A stretch of 64,000 nucleotides of DNA from Brevibacillus brevis NBRC 100599 (GCF_000010165.1 NC_012491.1:1916001-1980000); one strand, 5' to 3'; shown: positions 37,580-48,783, counted from the stretch's first letter. The notes: generated by a model not told the origin, from the letters alone. Program-made: numbers and translations.

Positions 37580-39568
37580 TTACTTGGAAGCAGGCTTGGA
37601 CAGATCAATAGAGAATTTCGCAAACCCAGATTCCAATACGTTGATGAACTTGATATGGGACATTTTTTCAGCGAATGGTTTCGCGTCAGGAGAAGAAGTG
37701 AAGGTAACGTTCAGCTTCGCATCCACTGGAGCAAAAGACCAGTTGTTGTCTGCTGCTGGATCGATATTTTTTTGGTTCAGGATGTAGTCGATTACGATTT
37801 GACGGTTTTCATCTGGAGAATCGATTACGATGTTTTTGCCATCCAGGCCTGGGAACGCACCGCCGCCGCTTGCACGGTAGTTGTTGGTTACGACGATGAA
37901 CTTGTCTTCAGGTTTTACTGGTTTGCCGTTATAAGACAGGTTTTTGATGCGGTTTGCATCTTTGTTTGCTACTTTTCCATCTACAGCGTATTTGGATGGT
38001 TGCGTAACATCGATTTGATAAGTAACACCGTCGATTACATCATAGTTGTACGTTGGGAAAGACTCGTTGATGAGTGGTTGCTCATCTGTTTTCTTCGCAT
38101 CGATTTGGTTGAACTGTCCAGCGGAGCGCTCTAACCATTCTTTCACCGTAGCACCATCGACCAGAACCGCTTTTAATGTGTTCGGGTAGATGTACAGGTC
38201 AGATACGTTTTTGATGGCGATTGTACCAGCTGGGATATTGGAGTAGTAGCTCACTCCGTTACGGCCGCCCGCTTTAAATGGTGCACCAGCAGACAGAACT
38301 GGAATGCCGTCGTATTCTGTACCCTTCACGTTTTTCTCAACGAACCATTTTTGTGCATTGGTTACGATCTGGATAGATGGGTCATCTTGCACGAGTGCAA
38401 AGTAGCTGAAGATCGGGGAAGATGTTTTCCCTACAGCGGAGCGAACCCAGTCAACTGTTTTATCGTGATCTTCTTTTACTGCTTCTACGATAGCTTTGTC
38501 TGCATCAGCCAAGGATGCTTTGTTTGCTTTGTCATAAATCGGAACAACTTTTGTAGCGGACTCAGCTACTTTCCATTTTCCGTTTTCTTGTTTCAGCGTC
38601 AGGTCGATCACGCCGAGGTGGTTACCCCAGAAGCCAGGCATAACGGCTGGTTTACCGTTGAGCGTTCCTTTTTCTGCATCAATGCCTGGAATTTTATCGA
38701 ATCCAGGACCAGGGAATACGGAGTGGGAGTGTCCGAACAAGATCGCGTCGATACCATCTACTTTGCTCAGCTGGTAGCTAGCGTTCTCCAATTGAGGACC
38801 ACCCTCGATAGGACCAATTCCGGAGTGAGGAACTGCGATGATGATGTCCGCACCTTTTTTCTTCATTTCAGGTACGAATTTGTTGGCAGTTTCCACGATG
38901 TCCTTCGCGATTACTTTTCCTTCCAGGTTGGCCTTGTCCCACTGCATAATTTGTGGAGGAACAAAACCGATTACGCCTACTTTGAGTTTTACATCTTTGC
39001 CGTTCTCATCTTTAAAAGTACGCTCCAGGATTTCGTAAGGAGTGAACATGTTTTTGTCATTGTTAGGGTTTTTGTCCTTGTCGTCTACATAGACGTTGGC
39101 GTTAATATAAGGGAATTTCGCACCTTTCAAGCTGGTGCCCAAGAAGTCCAAACCAAAGTTGAACTCGTGGTTACCGATATTGGCAACATCATAGTCCATC
39201 AGGTTCATTGCTTTGTAAGCAGGGTGAGTATCTCCGGCTTTCAACGGGTCAATTTTTGCCACGTAGTCGCCCAATGGGTTTCCTTGCAACAAGTCACCGT
39301 TGTCGATCAGGATGCTGTTTTTCGCTTCTTCTCTTGCTTTTTTGACCAATGTCGCTGTTTTTGCGAGGCCAAACTCGTCTGTGTTTTTGTCTTGATAGTA
39401 GTCATAGTTCACGATGTTGGTGTGGATATCTGTCGTTTCCAAAAGGCGGAGCTTGAGGACAGAACCTGTTTGCGCGCTTACAGGAGTAAGAGGAAAAGAG
39501 AGTGCGCCAACAACCAAAGAAGTGCTGAGGAGAAAAGCAGTCAGCATTTTTTTGTTCGTTTTTTTCAT
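37580..39568 (-). CDS. cpdB: 2',3'-cyclic-nucleotide 2'-phosphodiesterase/3'-nucleotidase
   Basis: A 662-residue secreted metallophosphoesterase of the 5'-nucleotidase family, likely releasing nucleosides and phosphate from extracellular nucleotides. A signal peptide (MKKTNKKMLTAFLLS to about SAQT) starts it. Metal-binding motifs TTDIHTNI, DNGDLLQGNPLGDY, NIGNHEFNFG and GHSHSVFPG are intact; the C-terminal nucleotidase domain contains NNYRASGGGAFPG. ATG at 39568 follows GGAGGT; an earlier ATG (39586) overlaps that site. No wall-anchoring motif is seen at the C-terminus, so it is probably released or loosely bound. Confidence 0.93.
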   Translation of the reverse strand: MKKTNKKMLTAFLLSTSLVVGALSFPLTPVSAQTGSVLKLRLLETTDIHTNIVNYDYYQDKNTDEFGLAKTATLVKKAREEAKNSILIDNGDLLQGNPLGDYVAKIDPLKAGDTHPAYKAMNLMDYDVANIGNHEFNFGLDFLGTSLKGAKFPYINANVYVDDKDKNPNNDKNMFTPYEILERTFKDENGKDVKLKVGVIGFVPPQIMQWDKANLEGKVIAKDIVETANKFVPEMKKKGADIIIAVPHSGIGPIEGGPQLENASYQLSKVDGIDAILFGHSHSVFPGPGFDKIPGIDAEKGTLNGKPAVMPGFWGNHLGVIDLTLKQENGKWKVAESATKVVPIYDKANKASLADADKAIVEAVKEDHDKTVDWVRSAVGKTSSPIFSYFALVQDDPSIQIVTNAQKWFVEKNVKGTEYDGIPVLSAGAPFKAGGRNGVSYYSNIPAGTIAIKNVSDLYIYPNTLKAVLVDGATVKEWLERSAGQFNQIDAKKTDEQPLINESFPTYNYDVIDGVTYQIDVTQPSKYAVDGKVANKDANRIKNLSYNGKPVKPEDKFIVVTNNYRASGGGAFPGLDGKNIVIDSPDENRQIVIDYILNQKNIDPAADNNWSFAPVDAKLNVTFTSSPDAKPFAEKMSHIKFINVLESGFAKFSIDLSKPASK

Positions 39569-39783
39569 GTTTGAAATGACCTCCATAAGTTTACAATAAT
39601 GCCAAGCAAAAATAGTTTATCATTAGATTTGAAGGCTGGATAGATAGCTAGATGAAATAGTATATTAATTTTTTGTATTGACAAAAGTAAAAAAATATAA
39701 CGTCAATCCCACTTTAGTCGCGTATGCCCCTGTTTCTTTGTGGCAATGATAGGAAGAAAAGTCTATAAAAGAAGGGGTTCTAT

Positions 39784-40356
39784 TTGACTGAGAAGAAAAA
39801 ATGGATGGTTTACGCGACGTGGGGTGTAGCTTTCGTTACAGGCGTCGTAGCCGGCATCGTATTTCTGGGTAAAGATGGAAACGATTCAGGTCTTACGCGC
39901 TTACTGAACCATACTGGTATAGCAGATGTAGTTGCAGGTAATTCGTACGAACTGGTTTTAACCCGCCATTATTTGTGTGGGGTGCGAGATGAAGATCATG
40001 TATCGGTTCGTCCGAATCAACTGGCAGACGCCATGGGCAACTATAATGGATGGGAAATTGTACAAGCCGAGCCCGTCAAGATGCTCTTAATGAAACGCGA
40101 GCAGGATATAGCGCCAGCGTGCAAGGAGAATGGACATATCGGAATAGCTGCGGACGGCATGCTTGCCCTGTTTCATGGTCTGCCCGCTGAACAAGATGTC
40201 GTGCAAACCTTTTATCGAATCGATACGGCAAAAATGGAAGCGAGTCTGCCAAAAGAGGAATGGGAGAATCTGAAACGGGGGATTCGCATTCGGAACTTGG
40301 CAGAGTATAACAGTGTATTGTCTACCTATGGCGAATACCAATGGAGCGGACAATGA
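39784..40356 (+). CDS. bofC: BofC forespore checkpoint protein
   Basis: A 190-residue protein with a non-cleaved or signal-like membrane segment near residues 8-27 and an outside domain with two beta-rich parts. In B. subtilis BofC is made in the forespore, exported and restrains SpoIVB, delaying pro-sigma-K processing by SpoIVFB. Identity rests on the motif LTRHYLCGVRDEDH and on the location upstream of ruvAB, as in B. subtilis. TTG start at 39784 with AAGGGG six bases upstream. The locus links functionally to spoIVFAB at 20047-21661. Confidence 0.85.
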   Translation: MTEKKKWMVYATWGVAFVTGVVAGIVFLGKDGNDSGLTRLLNHTGIADVVAGNSYELVLTRHYLCGVRDEDHVSVRPNQLADAMGNYNGWEIVQAEPVKMLLMKREQDIAPACKENGHIGIAADGMLALFHGLPAEQDVVQTFYRIDTAKMEASLPKEEWENLKRGIRIRNLAEYNSVLSTYGEYQWSGQ

Positions 40357-40375
40357 ATACGGGTAAACCGAAAAG

Positions 40376-40441
40376 AAATCCCTTTCGAGCCTTTCGTGTA
40401 ACAAGCGCGTATGGACTGGAAAGGGATTTTTGTTTCCATGG
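40376..40441. terminator. bidirectional terminator between bofC and the YkuD-like gene
   Basis: AAATCCCTTTC (40376-40386) and GAAAGGGATTT (40429-40439) form an 11-bp stem with a long loop between convergent genes. Confidence 0.75.
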
Positions 40442-41530
40442 CTACGGATTTAGTTCAACCGCAATGATTCGCCAGCGTTCCCCCGGGACTTCACGGCGCA
40501 AAAGAAACTTCCATGTTCGTCGAAAATTCCCGCCTTCCTCTGCGATGTACGCGAGCCGAACAGGAACCTCTATCAAGAGGGGACCACGTTCGTCTGAAGG
40601 GATGACGATTTCTGACGTTCGCACAGATTCGATCGCGGACAGTTCTTCTGGAAGTGTGAAACCGTCTGTTGTCATTCGCATCGAATGGGTGTCGTGCTCA
40701 TGCAGAGCGGTGAGGAAATAGCCGACCAATTCTTCAGGTGACGCCCCTTTTAGTGTAGTTGCAAGTGCTCCGGAGGCTTTGAGAATCATCATGCTGTGAC
40801 TGGGATCGGGCTCTGAGCGTCGATGGGTGGAGCTGCCAAAAAAGTGGATGCAAAAATGCCCCGGGAATTCATTTCCCTTAATCGCACCAGCACCATGAGG
40901 CATTCCGTGCATAGACGCTGCAAAATAAGTACCGTCTACCTCTACCAGAATGGCTCTGCGCTTCCACGACCATTTTCCCTGATAAATGTTCTTCATGATC
41001 TGTGTATCCTTGCGCGTCAACGGTTGAACATCGGCATGGCGACTACCTGCTCTGCGCTGGACATCAAAACGTTGTCCTGTCTCTAAATCAATTACCGTAC
41101 CGAACTCCATCCGTTTTAACGTTTTTTTCACCTGTTCCCAAGGAATGGCTTGTGCAAAATGGACTGCCTCTACGGACTTGACCATTTCTTCGATCTGCTG
41201 GCGAACATCATTTGCCAACACATAGCGACGTGGCATTTCTTTTTCATAAAGCTGACCATCGTGATCATATACATACATTCGTTTTTTTACGGTCAATGTA
41301 GCGCGTACCCAGTGTGGGTTATAGGAGGCAACTTCGATAGCAGAGCCCAATATCCGCTTCGTAAATTGCTTTTGATCAGGGAAGGACATGGTCGTTTGGA
41401 AGGAGGAATCGGGTGACACCGATACGGTGACCATGATGTCATTCTTGATCTTGGCAAGCGCATAGTATGGCATGGACAGTGCGATTGCGAGAAAATAGAT
41501 ACAAAAAATAAGGACTTTGCTGCGCAACAA
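40442..41530 (-). CDS. secreted protein with YkuD-like HxxC motif
   Basis: A 362-residue protein with an N-terminal signal peptide (LIFCIYFLAIALSMPYYALA). The middle has FDVQRRAGSRHADVQPLT, then MHGMPHGAGAI and GHFCIHFFGSSTH. HG...GHFCIH is reminiscent of the HxxG/SHGCIR catalytic pattern of L,D-transpeptidases, so a divergent YkuD-fold wall enzyme is possible. Similar domains are common in Paenibacillaceae. The last 120 residues look like an NTF2-like domain. The start is TTG at 41530 or the next codon, with GGAGGTG upstream. Function is inferred only from motif resemblance. Confidence 0.6.
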   Translation of the reverse strand: MLRSKVLIFCIYFLAIALSMPYYALAKIKNDIMVTVSVSPDSSFQTTMSFPDQKQFTKRILGSAIEVASYNPHWVRATLTVKKRMYVYDHDGQLYEKEMPRRYVLANDVRQQIEEMVKSVEAVHFAQAIPWEQVKKTLKRMEFGTVIDLETGQRFDVQRRAGSRHADVQPLTRKDTQIMKNIYQGKWSWKRRAILVEVDGTYFAASMHGMPHGAGAIKGNEFPGHFCIHFFGSSTHRRSEPDPSHSMMILKASGALATTLKGASPEELVGYFLTALHEHDTHSMRMTTDGFTLPEELSAIESVRTSEIVIPSDERGPLLIEVPVRLAYIAEEGGNFRRTWKFLLRREVPGERWRIIAVELNP

Positions 41531-41576
41531 CCAACACCTCCACAGCTTATCGTTTCAATAAGATGTCTGACATATG

Positions 41577-41618
41577 TGGCGTAAATCTTGGTATCATAAC
41601 ACCATTGCGCTTACGCCA
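41577..41618. promoter_or_regulatory. interrupted palindrome in a divergent promoter region
   Basis: TGGCGTAA (41577-41584) and TTACGCCA (41611-41618) are perfect arms 26 bases apart, between two divergent genes. It could be an operator pair or a leader hairpin; no regulator is recognised. Confidence 0.4.
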
Positions 41619-41659
41619 TACTGATTTCATACGGTGATCGAAGGAGGAGTCTTTAGACC

Positions 41660-41851
41660 ATGTCTACCATGCCTAGAGGTAGCTACAAAGACCAGTTCCA
41701 TCAGCGTTTGTACGTTCAGTTGAACCAGGGGCACAACAAGCTCAATTACCAACAGATCAATAAGATCAAAGAGCACATGCAAAGTGGCGTAGACGACTAT
41801 GCCCACATGCAGCATGATGTGTCGGATTCATTCGGAATGAACAAACACTAA
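41660..41851 (+). CDS. 63-residue hydrophilic protein, unknown
   Basis: A soluble, His/Gln/Asn-rich small protein without signal or membrane segment, predicted helical (INKIKEHMQSGVDDYAHMQHDV). GAAGGAGG lies ahead of the ATG and an intrinsic terminator follows, so it is a monocistronic gene. I do not recognise the family. The divergent neighbour encodes a secreted protein. Confidence 0.72.
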   Translation: MSTMPRGSYKDQFHQRLYVQLNQGHNKLNYQQINKIKEHMQSGVDDYAHMQHDVSDSFGMNKH

Positions 41852-41863
41852 CAGACGCCGTAT

Positions 41864-41897
41864 AACCCGTTCCTTTTATTGGGAGCGGGTTTTTTTA
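41864..41897 (+). terminator. terminator after the 63-residue gene
   Basis: AACCCGTTCC and GGGAGCGGGTT form a stem with one mismatch followed by seven T. Confidence 0.9.
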
Positions 41898-41951
41898 TAT
41901 TTCTGTTCAAAAGTCGACTTTTTGAACTTGGATATGAAATGGAAATACACG

Positions 41952-41980
41952 TTCGCTTTTTGGGTGCTTTGTGTTACAGT
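41952..41980 (+). promoter_or_regulatory. promoter of ruvCAB
   Basis: TTCGCT, 17 bases and TACAGT, about 35 bases before the ruvC start. No LexA (GAAC-N4-GTTC) box is seen at the promoter. Confidence 0.5.
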
Positions 41981-42014
41981 AGAGAGTAGAATCTTTGCTC
42001 ACGGAGAGTGGACT

Positions 42015-42515
42015 ATGCGCATTTTAGGAATTGACCCTGGCATTGCGATTGTTGGCTTCGGGGTTGTGGATAAAGAGGGCAGCCAATTGCGTCCCGTCCA
42101 ATATGGAAGCATTCAAACAGAAGCTGGATTGCCAGTACCGCTTAGATTGAAACAGATTTTTGAGGCAATGCAGAGCCTTCTGGAAACCTATCGTCCCGAT
42201 GAAATGTCCGTCGAAAAGCTTTTCTTTAATAAAAACGTGACGACGGCCTTTACAGTTGGTCAAGCGCGAGGGGTTATTATCCTTGCAGCAGAGCTGGCTG
42301 GTGTGCCGGTCTATGAATATACCCCGATGCAGGTCAAGCAAGCTGTGACTGGATACGGGGGAGCAGAGAAGAAGCAAATACAGGAAATGACGAAGCTCCT
42401 ATTGCGGTTAAAAGAAGTACCAAAGCCTGACGACGTGGCGGACGCATTGGGCATTGCGATTACGCACGCACAGTTTCGAGCGTTCATTTCCATTTCGGAA
42501 GGGGTCAAGAAATGA
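42015..42515 (+). CDS. ruvC: Holliday junction resolvase RuvC
   Basis: A 166-residue endonuclease that cuts Holliday junctions. The acidic catalytic residues are visible: Asp7 in LGIDPG, Glu in MSVEKLFF and Asp in PDDVADALGIA. The ATG at 42015 follows GGAGAG; a longer reading from 41922 includes the promoter. It overlaps ruvA by four bases (ATGA). B. subtilis lacks ruvC and uses RecU, so its presence here sets the lineage apart. Confidence 0.96.
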   Translation: MRILGIDPGIAIVGFGVVDKEGSQLRPVQYGSIQTEAGLPVPLRLKQIFEAMQSLLETYRPDEMSVEKLFFNKNVTTAFTVGQARGVIILAAELAGVPVYEYTPMQVKQAVTGYGGAEKKQIQEMTKLLLRLKEVPKPDDVADALGIAITHAQFRAFISISEGVKK

Positions 42516-43129
42516 TTGATTTTGTAGAAGGTACACTTAGTTATCTCGATTCGGAATACATAGTTATCGAAACGGGTGGAATTGGTTATCGACTGTTTTG
42601 CCCAAACCCGTACCAATTCGTTCGGTATGAAGGCAACAAAACCAAATTGTTTACCCACCACCACGTGCGGGAAGATGCCATCCTGCTGTACGGCTTCGCT
42701 ACCCGTGACGAACGCGATTTGTTCCGCAAGCTGCTCGATGTTAGCGGAATTGGTCCAAAGGGCGGATTGGCTATTCTGGCCGCTGCAACGCCTGAGCAGC
42801 TAGTGATGGCGGTTCAACAGGAGAATGTTACCTATTTGACGAAATTTCCGGGGATTGGGAAAAAGACGGCCCAACGCATTATCCTCGATTTGAAGGATAA
42901 ATTGGTAGGGTACACACCATCTGCGATTTTGACTGTTGCAGCGGGTGATTTGACAGCAGGCGAGCAAGCTGTGTCTGCACTGAACGAAGCGCTCGATGCA
43001 TTGACTGCACTGGGTTACTCTGATGGTGAACTGCAAAAAATCAGAAACACGCTGTCTGAGAAATCAAAAGAGGGCGATGGTGTAGAAAAGCTCATCAAAC
43101 AAGGGCTTGCGTTGCTCATGAGGGGGTAG
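42512..43129 (+). CDS. ruvA: Holliday junction DNA helicase subunit RuvA
   Basis: A 205-residue protein that forms tetramers on Holliday junctions and recruits RuvB. It has the N-terminal OB fold ([20 protein letters not shown]), two helix-hairpin-helix motifs ([25 protein letters not shown]) and the mobile C-terminal domain ([12 protein letters not shown]). It overlaps ruvC by four bases. Confidence 0.97.
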   Translation: MIDFVEGTLSYLDSEYIVIETGGIGYRLFCPNPYQFVRYEGNKTKLFTHHHVREDAILLYGFATRDERDLFRKLLDVSGIGPKGGLAILAAATPEQLVMAVQQENVTYLTKFPGIGKKTAQRIILDLKDKLVGYTPSAILTVAAGDLTAGEQAVSALNEALDALTALGYSDGELQKIRNTLSEKSKEGDGVEKLIKQGLALLMRG

Positions 43130-43133
43130 GATT

Positions 43134-44132
43134 TTGGATTCTCGGATCATCACGACGCATATGAATTGGGAAGAAGATGCGGCGGAGCTGAGCCTCCGTC
43201 CTCGTTATTTAAACGAATACATCGGTCAGCAGCATGTGAAGGAAAACCTGAAAATTTTTATTGAAGCGGCCAAAATGCGGAAAGAGTCGTTGGACCACGT
43301 ACTGCTGTACGGTCCTCCTGGTCTGGGGAAGACGACTCTGTCGCAAATTATTGCAAATGAGCTGGGTGTGAATATCCGCACGACTTCTGGTCCAGCAATT
43401 GAACGCCCCGGTGATTTGGCAGCGATTTTGACGAATTTGCAAGAAGGCGATGTCCTGTTTATTGACGAGATTCACAGACTGAACCGAAGCGTCGAGGAAG
43501 TTCTGTATCCGGCGATGGAGGATTTTGCGCTGGACATCATTATCGGTAAAGGGCCAAGCGCTCGCAGTGTTCGTTTGGATTTACCGCCATTTACACTAGT
43601 CGGGGCTACGACGCGGGCTGGAATGCTCTCCGCGCCGCTTCGAGATCGCTTTGGGGTTGTCAATCGCTTGGAATTCTATACTGTTCCGGAACTGACCTTT
43701 ATCGTTTCACGGGCAGCCGACATCCTGCAGGTCGTCATTCGAGAAGGCGGGGCAGAGGAGATTGCCAGACGTTCACGGGGAACACCCCGGGTGGCAAACC
43801 GTTTGCTGAAGCGGGTTCGCGATTTTGCCCAAGTAAAAGGCGAAGGCGTCATTACGACAGAGATTGCCAAAGAAGCGCTGGAAAGATTGCAAGTAGATGC
43901 CTGCGGTCTCGATCATATTGACCACAAACTGTTGCTAGCGATTATTGATCGTTTTGACGGTGGGCCGGTTGGACTGGATACGATCGCAGCAACAATCGGA
44001 GAAGAGTCACAGACGGTGGAAGATGTTTGCGAGCCGTACCTCATGCAGATTGGCTTTATGCAGCGGACGCCACGGGGGCGTGTACTCACCCCAAGTGCGT
44101 ACCAACACTTTGGTCGGGAGATGAAATCGTGA
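43134..44132 (+). CDS. ruvB: Holliday junction DNA helicase subunit RuvB
   Basis: A 332-residue AAA+ ATPase that drives branch migration. Walker [11 protein letters not shown] (about residues 62-71), Walker B FIDEIHRL (about 110-117), the sensor GATTRAG and the arginine-finger region [12 protein letters not shown] are intact; a winged-helix domain ends the protein. TTG start at 43134 with AGGGGGTAGG upstream. Its stop overlaps the next gene start (GTGA). Confidence 0.97.
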
Positions 44133-44347
44133 ATCCTGTAGCCAAGCTACTTATTATTGGTGGTGCTGCTTTAATCGTAATCGGTCTGTTGTGGCAGGTA
44201 GGAGGCAGATTTTTGCCGCTGGGACGTTTGCCGGGAGATATCGTGGTAGAAAAGGAAAACGTCAAATTCTACTTTCCGATTGTGACTTGTATTGTGATTA
44301 GCATCGTCCTGTCTCTTGGCATGTATCTATTTCGGTTGTTTAAATAA
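44129..44347 (+). CDS. DUF2905 small membrane protein
   Basis: A 72-residue protein with two hydrophobic helices ([20 protein letters not shown] and [20 protein letters not shown]) separated by [20 protein letters not shown], the conserved core of DUF2905. GTG start at 44129 overlaps the ruvB stop. This family commonly follows ruvB in spore formers; function unknown. Confidence 0.9.
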
Positions 44348-44358
44348 GCAAGTGTGTA

Positions 44359-44392
44359 GGCCATCGGAGCTCATCGTTCCGGTGGTTTTTTT
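44359..44392 (+). terminator. terminator after the ruv operon
   Basis: CCATCGGA and TTCCGGTGG pair over 8 bp, followed by seven T. Confidence 0.85.
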
Positions 44393-44510
44393 GTGTGTGC
44401 GGGCGTTTGGTCCCATTTTACGAAAAAGGCAGGAGATCAGCCGACGATTGTCGAAAAAACAAGTGGGAAGACATGCCAATTTTTGTTGAAAATCAGGTGA
44501 AGAAAGGACA

Positions 44511-46445
44511 ATGGACGACATGAGAAAGAAATGGATGGGGAAAGTCCTTTCGGTGGGCCTGCTATCAGTAGTTCTCGTAGGAGGACATGAACCAGCGCAG
44601 GCAGCCGGCGACAATATTAGGGTTGCGCTATTTGTGGATACAGGACAAGGATATCGAGGAGTAGTTCCTTCCGTTACGCTAACTGCTGCAAATGGAATGG
44701 AGGTCGTGCTCAATGGACCCGAAGGCAAGACAGATTTACCCGAATTAAAGGGAGATGCAGCTCGTTACCGAGTTGATGAATATCATCTGATCGTTGCCGA
44801 AACAGGTGACTGGAATCGCGCACAGCAGATTGCACAGCAATTGAGCCAACGAAAATACGAGGGTTCGATCCAGGTGGCAAAACGTAACGGTCAGACCGTC
44901 TATCAGGTTGTAAGCGGAACGTACGACACGTATCAGGCTGCTGCGAATCAGGCAAAAACAGTTGCCCAAGCAATCGGGCAGAATCCGCTGGTAAAAGGCC
45001 CGCATCGACTCGAAGCGGGTAAATTCAAAAGCTTAAAGGAAGCGCAAGAATGGCAAGCGTCCTTTGAAGCAGCGGGTATTCCTGCTTATCCCGTGATGGT
45101 ATCAGAGGGGGATAAAGTAAAGTATGCGGTTTGGATCGGTGATGAGGTTAGTCCTGATGCTTTGAAAGAATTGAAACGAAGAGCAAACGCTGCATTCCCT
45201 TCTTTCTCCTATCAGGAGCCAGACAGCCATTCATATGTTATATTGAAGCAGGATGTATACGGATCATCGGATGAAGTGATTTGGAAGTATGTATTCTCCC
45301 CTCAAGTTAAGCTGACCGTTGAAGCGAATAAAGCAGACGATGAAGCGGTGATTGGCGTTGTGGAACGAGAGCAGCGCACATATCGGGGTGAGATGGAGCT
45401 GTCGGAATACAATGGTCACTTGACGCTAGTAAATGAGCTTCCGATGGAAGAGTATCTGTATGGCGTCGTTGGCTCTGAAATGGCTCCAGGCTGGCCAATA
45501 GAAGCATTGAAAACGCAGGCAGTCCTGTCGAGAACTCGTGCTGTGTGGCAAGGCAATAAGTATGGTGTTGCCAATGTGTCCGATACGGTTTTCGAACAAG
45601 CGTATTATGGCTATACAAAAGAGTCTGATGATGTGCGTGAGGCCGTCGACGAGACGGAAGGCGAAGTCATTTACTACCAAGGCAAACCAGCCGAGTCGCT
45701 CTTCTATTCCAACGCAGGCGGTATGACAGCGGATGGCACAGAAGTATGGGGCAATCCCGTTCCTTATTTGCGATCTGTCGAGAGTAAAGACACCTATCCA
45801 ATGGATAATGCAAGCGTATGGTATCGTGTGGCTTTAGCGGATGGTACGAGCGGCTATGTACGAAATGATCTGGTAACCGAAACAGGCCAGAGCAATTCAG
45901 CCGGACAAAGAATGGCGGTCATTTCGACCGAGAATACCAATTTGCGCTCGGGTCCAAGTACAACGACGAATCGGGTGTTGTCCGTACTCCCTACTGGTGC
46001 AGAGGTAACGATCCTCTCAGAAGTAAAAGAAGAAAATGCGTATTCGTGGACGCGTGGTCCGTTTACCGCTACAGAGATCGCAGCCATGATCAATGCGGCG
46101 CATGACAAGAACAAAGCTCCACGCATTTCAGGAAACGTAACGAGCCTGAAAGTGACAGAGCGCGGTCCATCTGGACGTGTGATCGCGATGGAAGCAAACG
46201 GGAAGCCAATCGTCGTTTCTTCACCGGATGCTTTCCGTTCTGTTTTTCAACAAGGTGGCTCCCCTCTTCGCAGCACGAAGTTTGAAGTAGAAAAGATCAA
46301 TGGTTCGCAATTCATCTTCCGTGGTACTGGCTTTGGGCACGGACTTGGTGTTTCGCAATACGGAGCACGTGCGATGGCAGAGGAAGGGTATGACTACAAA
46401 GATATCTTGCAACACTACTACCAGGATGTGACAATCGAAAAGTAA
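44511..46445 (+). CDS. SpoIID/LytB domain protein with SPOR-like repeats and an SH3 insertion
   Basis: A 644-residue exported protein. A signal peptide ([16 protein letters not shown] to AQAA, cleaved near residue 33) is followed by two SPOR-like modules (about 80-150 and 160-235), then the SpoIID domain (from about 290, with [36 protein letters not shown] and [22 protein letters not shown]). Between VPYLRSVES and YSWTRG lies an SH3-like insertion with [23 protein letters not shown] split in. SpoIID enzymes cut denuded glycan strands. Start may be 44511 or 44520; AAAGGA is upstream of both. Location between ruvB and queA is common for this family. Confidence 0.87.
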   Translation: MDDMRKKWMGKVLSVGLLSVVLVGGHEPAQAAGDNIRVALFVDTGQGYRGVVPSVTLTAANGMEVVLNGPEGKTDLPELKGDAARYRVDEYHLIVAETGDWNRAQQIAQQLSQRKYEGSIQVAKRNGQTVYQVVSGTYDTYQAAANQAKTVAQAIGQNPLVKGPHRLEAGKFKSLKEAQEWQASFEAAGIPAYPVMVSEGDKVKYAVWIGDEVSPDALKELKRRANAAFPSFSYQEPDSHSYVILKQDVYGSSDEVIWKYVFSPQVKLTVEANKADDEAVIGVVEREQRTYRGEMELSEYNGHLTLVNELPMEEYLYGVVGSEMAPGWPIEALKTQAVLSRTRAVWQGNKYGVANVSDTVFEQAYYGYTKESDDVREAVDETEGEVIYYQGKPAESLFYSNAGGMTADGTEVWGNPVPYLRSVESKDTYPMDNASVWYRVALADGTSGYVRNDLVTETGQSNSAGQRMAVISTENTNLRSGPSTTTNRVLSVLPTGAEVTILSEVKEENAYSWTRGPFTATEIAAMINAAHDKNKAPRISGNVTSLKVTERGPSGRVIAMEANGKPIVVSSPDAFRSVFQQGGSPLRSTKFEVEKINGSQFIFRGTGFGHGLGVSQYGARAMAEEGYDYKDILQHYYQDVTIEK

Positions 46446-46488
46446 GTCGTTTGCCACAAGATCTACCGCAAAAAGGAGTAACGATTTC

Positions 46489-47517
46489 GTGGACGTGCAA
46501 CAATTTGATTTTGATTTGCCGGAGCATTTGATCGCCCAGCACCCGCTAGAAGACCGAACTTCATCGAGATTGCTCGTGTTAGAGAAACAAACAGGCAATA
46601 TCGTTCATCAGCAATTTACCCATTTAATCGATCACCTCCAAGCAGGGGACGTACTCGTCATGAATGACAGCCGCGTTTTACCTGCCAGATTGATAGGGGA
46701 AAAGACTGACACTGGTGCGAAAATAGAAATCCTTTTGTTGAAATCACTTGGTGAGGATCGTTGGGAGACGCTGGTGAAGCCCGGGAAGCGGATGAAGCCG
46801 GGGACAGAAGTGGTTTTTGGTAACGGCCTTTTGCGTTGTGTTTGTGAAGACGTGACAGAGACAGGTGGACGAATCGTGCGCTTTTTGTACGAGGGAATCT
46901 TTTATGAGATTCTCGACCAATTAGGCTCGATGCCTTTACCTCCGTATATTCACGCGCAGCTGGAGGACAGCGAGCGTTACCAGACAGTCTATGCGAAGGA
47001 GCGCGGTTCAGCGGCAGCTCCGACAGCCGGGCTTCATTTCACAAAGCCATACTTGGAGCAAATCGCTGCCAAAGGGGTACAGCTGGCTTATGTGACACTG
47101 CATGTTGGACTTGGGACTTTTCGCCCTGTATCAGCGGATTCCGTGGAAGAGCATGTCATGCACGCGGAGTACTATGAGATTCCCGAAGAAACAGTAGAGC
47201 TGGTGAACCAGGCAAAAGCAGAAGGTAGAAGAGTAATCGCTGTCGGGACGACATCCTGCCGAACATTGGAGACAGTAGGGCGCGCGAATGGAGGAAAGCT
47301 GGTGGCAACCTCTGGTTGGACGGATATTTTCATTTATCCGGGCTACACGTTTTCCATCCTGGACGGGCTACTGACAAACTTCCACTTGCCAAAGTCTACG
47401 CTCGTCATGCTTGTGAGTGCATTGGCTGGAAAAGAGAATGTGATGCGTGCCTACAAAAGGGCTGTGGAAGAGGAGTATCGCTTCTTCAGTTTTGGCGATG
47501 CGATGCTAATTTTATAA
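46489..47517 (+). CDS. queA: S-adenosylmethionine:tRNA ribosyltransferase-isomerase
   Basis: A 342-residue enzyme that builds epoxyqueuosine on tRNA in queuosine synthesis. Landmarks are [18 protein letters not shown] (residues 5-22), [14 protein letters not shown], and the C-terminal GTTSCRTLE and [19 protein letters not shown] start at 46489 with AAAGGAG upstream and the same N-terminal length as in B. subtilis. tgt, the next step partner, is 117 bases downstream behind its own promoter. Confidence 0.97.
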   Translation: MDVQQFDFDLPEHLIAQHPLEDRTSSRLLVLEKQTGNIVHQQFTHLIDHLQAGDVLVMNDSRVLPARLIGEKTDTGAKIEILLLKSLGEDRWETLVKPGKRMKPGTEVVFGNGLLRCVCEDVTETGGRIVRFLYEGIFYEILDQLGSMPLPPYIHAQLEDSERYQTVYAKERGSAAAPTAGLHFTKPYLEQIAAKGVQLAYVTLHVGLGTFRPVSADSVEEHVMHAEYYEIPEETVELVNQAKAEGRRVIAVGTTSCRTLETVGRANGGKLVATSGWTDIFIYPGYTFSILDGLLTNFHLPKSTLVMLVSALAGKENVMRAYKRAVEEEYRFFSFGDAMLIL

Positions 47518-47527
47518 AAATGTGAAC

Positions 47528-47570
47528 AACCCACCTGTATAAGTGTATACTTATTAGTCAGGTGGGTTTA
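47528..47570 (+). terminator. terminator after queA
   Basis: AACCCACCTG and CAGGTGGGTT are perfectly complementary. The T run after it is short, so read-through is possible. Confidence 0.65.
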
Positions 47571-47595
47571 CTTCACCCGGAAGTTTTTCTATAAT
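47567..47595 (+). promoter_or_regulatory. promoter of tgt
   Basis: TTTACT, 17 bases and TATAAT, about 40 bases before the tgt start and right after the queA terminator. Confidence 0.7.
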
Positions 47596-47616
47596 AGGTA
47601 AGACTTACATACATAG

Positions 47617-48765
<1,149 letters not shown>

Positions 48766-48783
48766 TCGAGGGGGATTTTTTTC

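Noticed and set aside
38351..39574. 407-codon + strand frame opposite cpdB
   Set aside because: The - strand product has signal peptide and metal motifs; the + frame is Phe/Val/Cys-rich antisense.
41922..42014. N-terminal extension of ruvC by 31 codons
   Set aside because: It overlaps the promoter; the ATG at 42015 has GGAGAG upstream and places catalytic Asp at position 7 as in the family.
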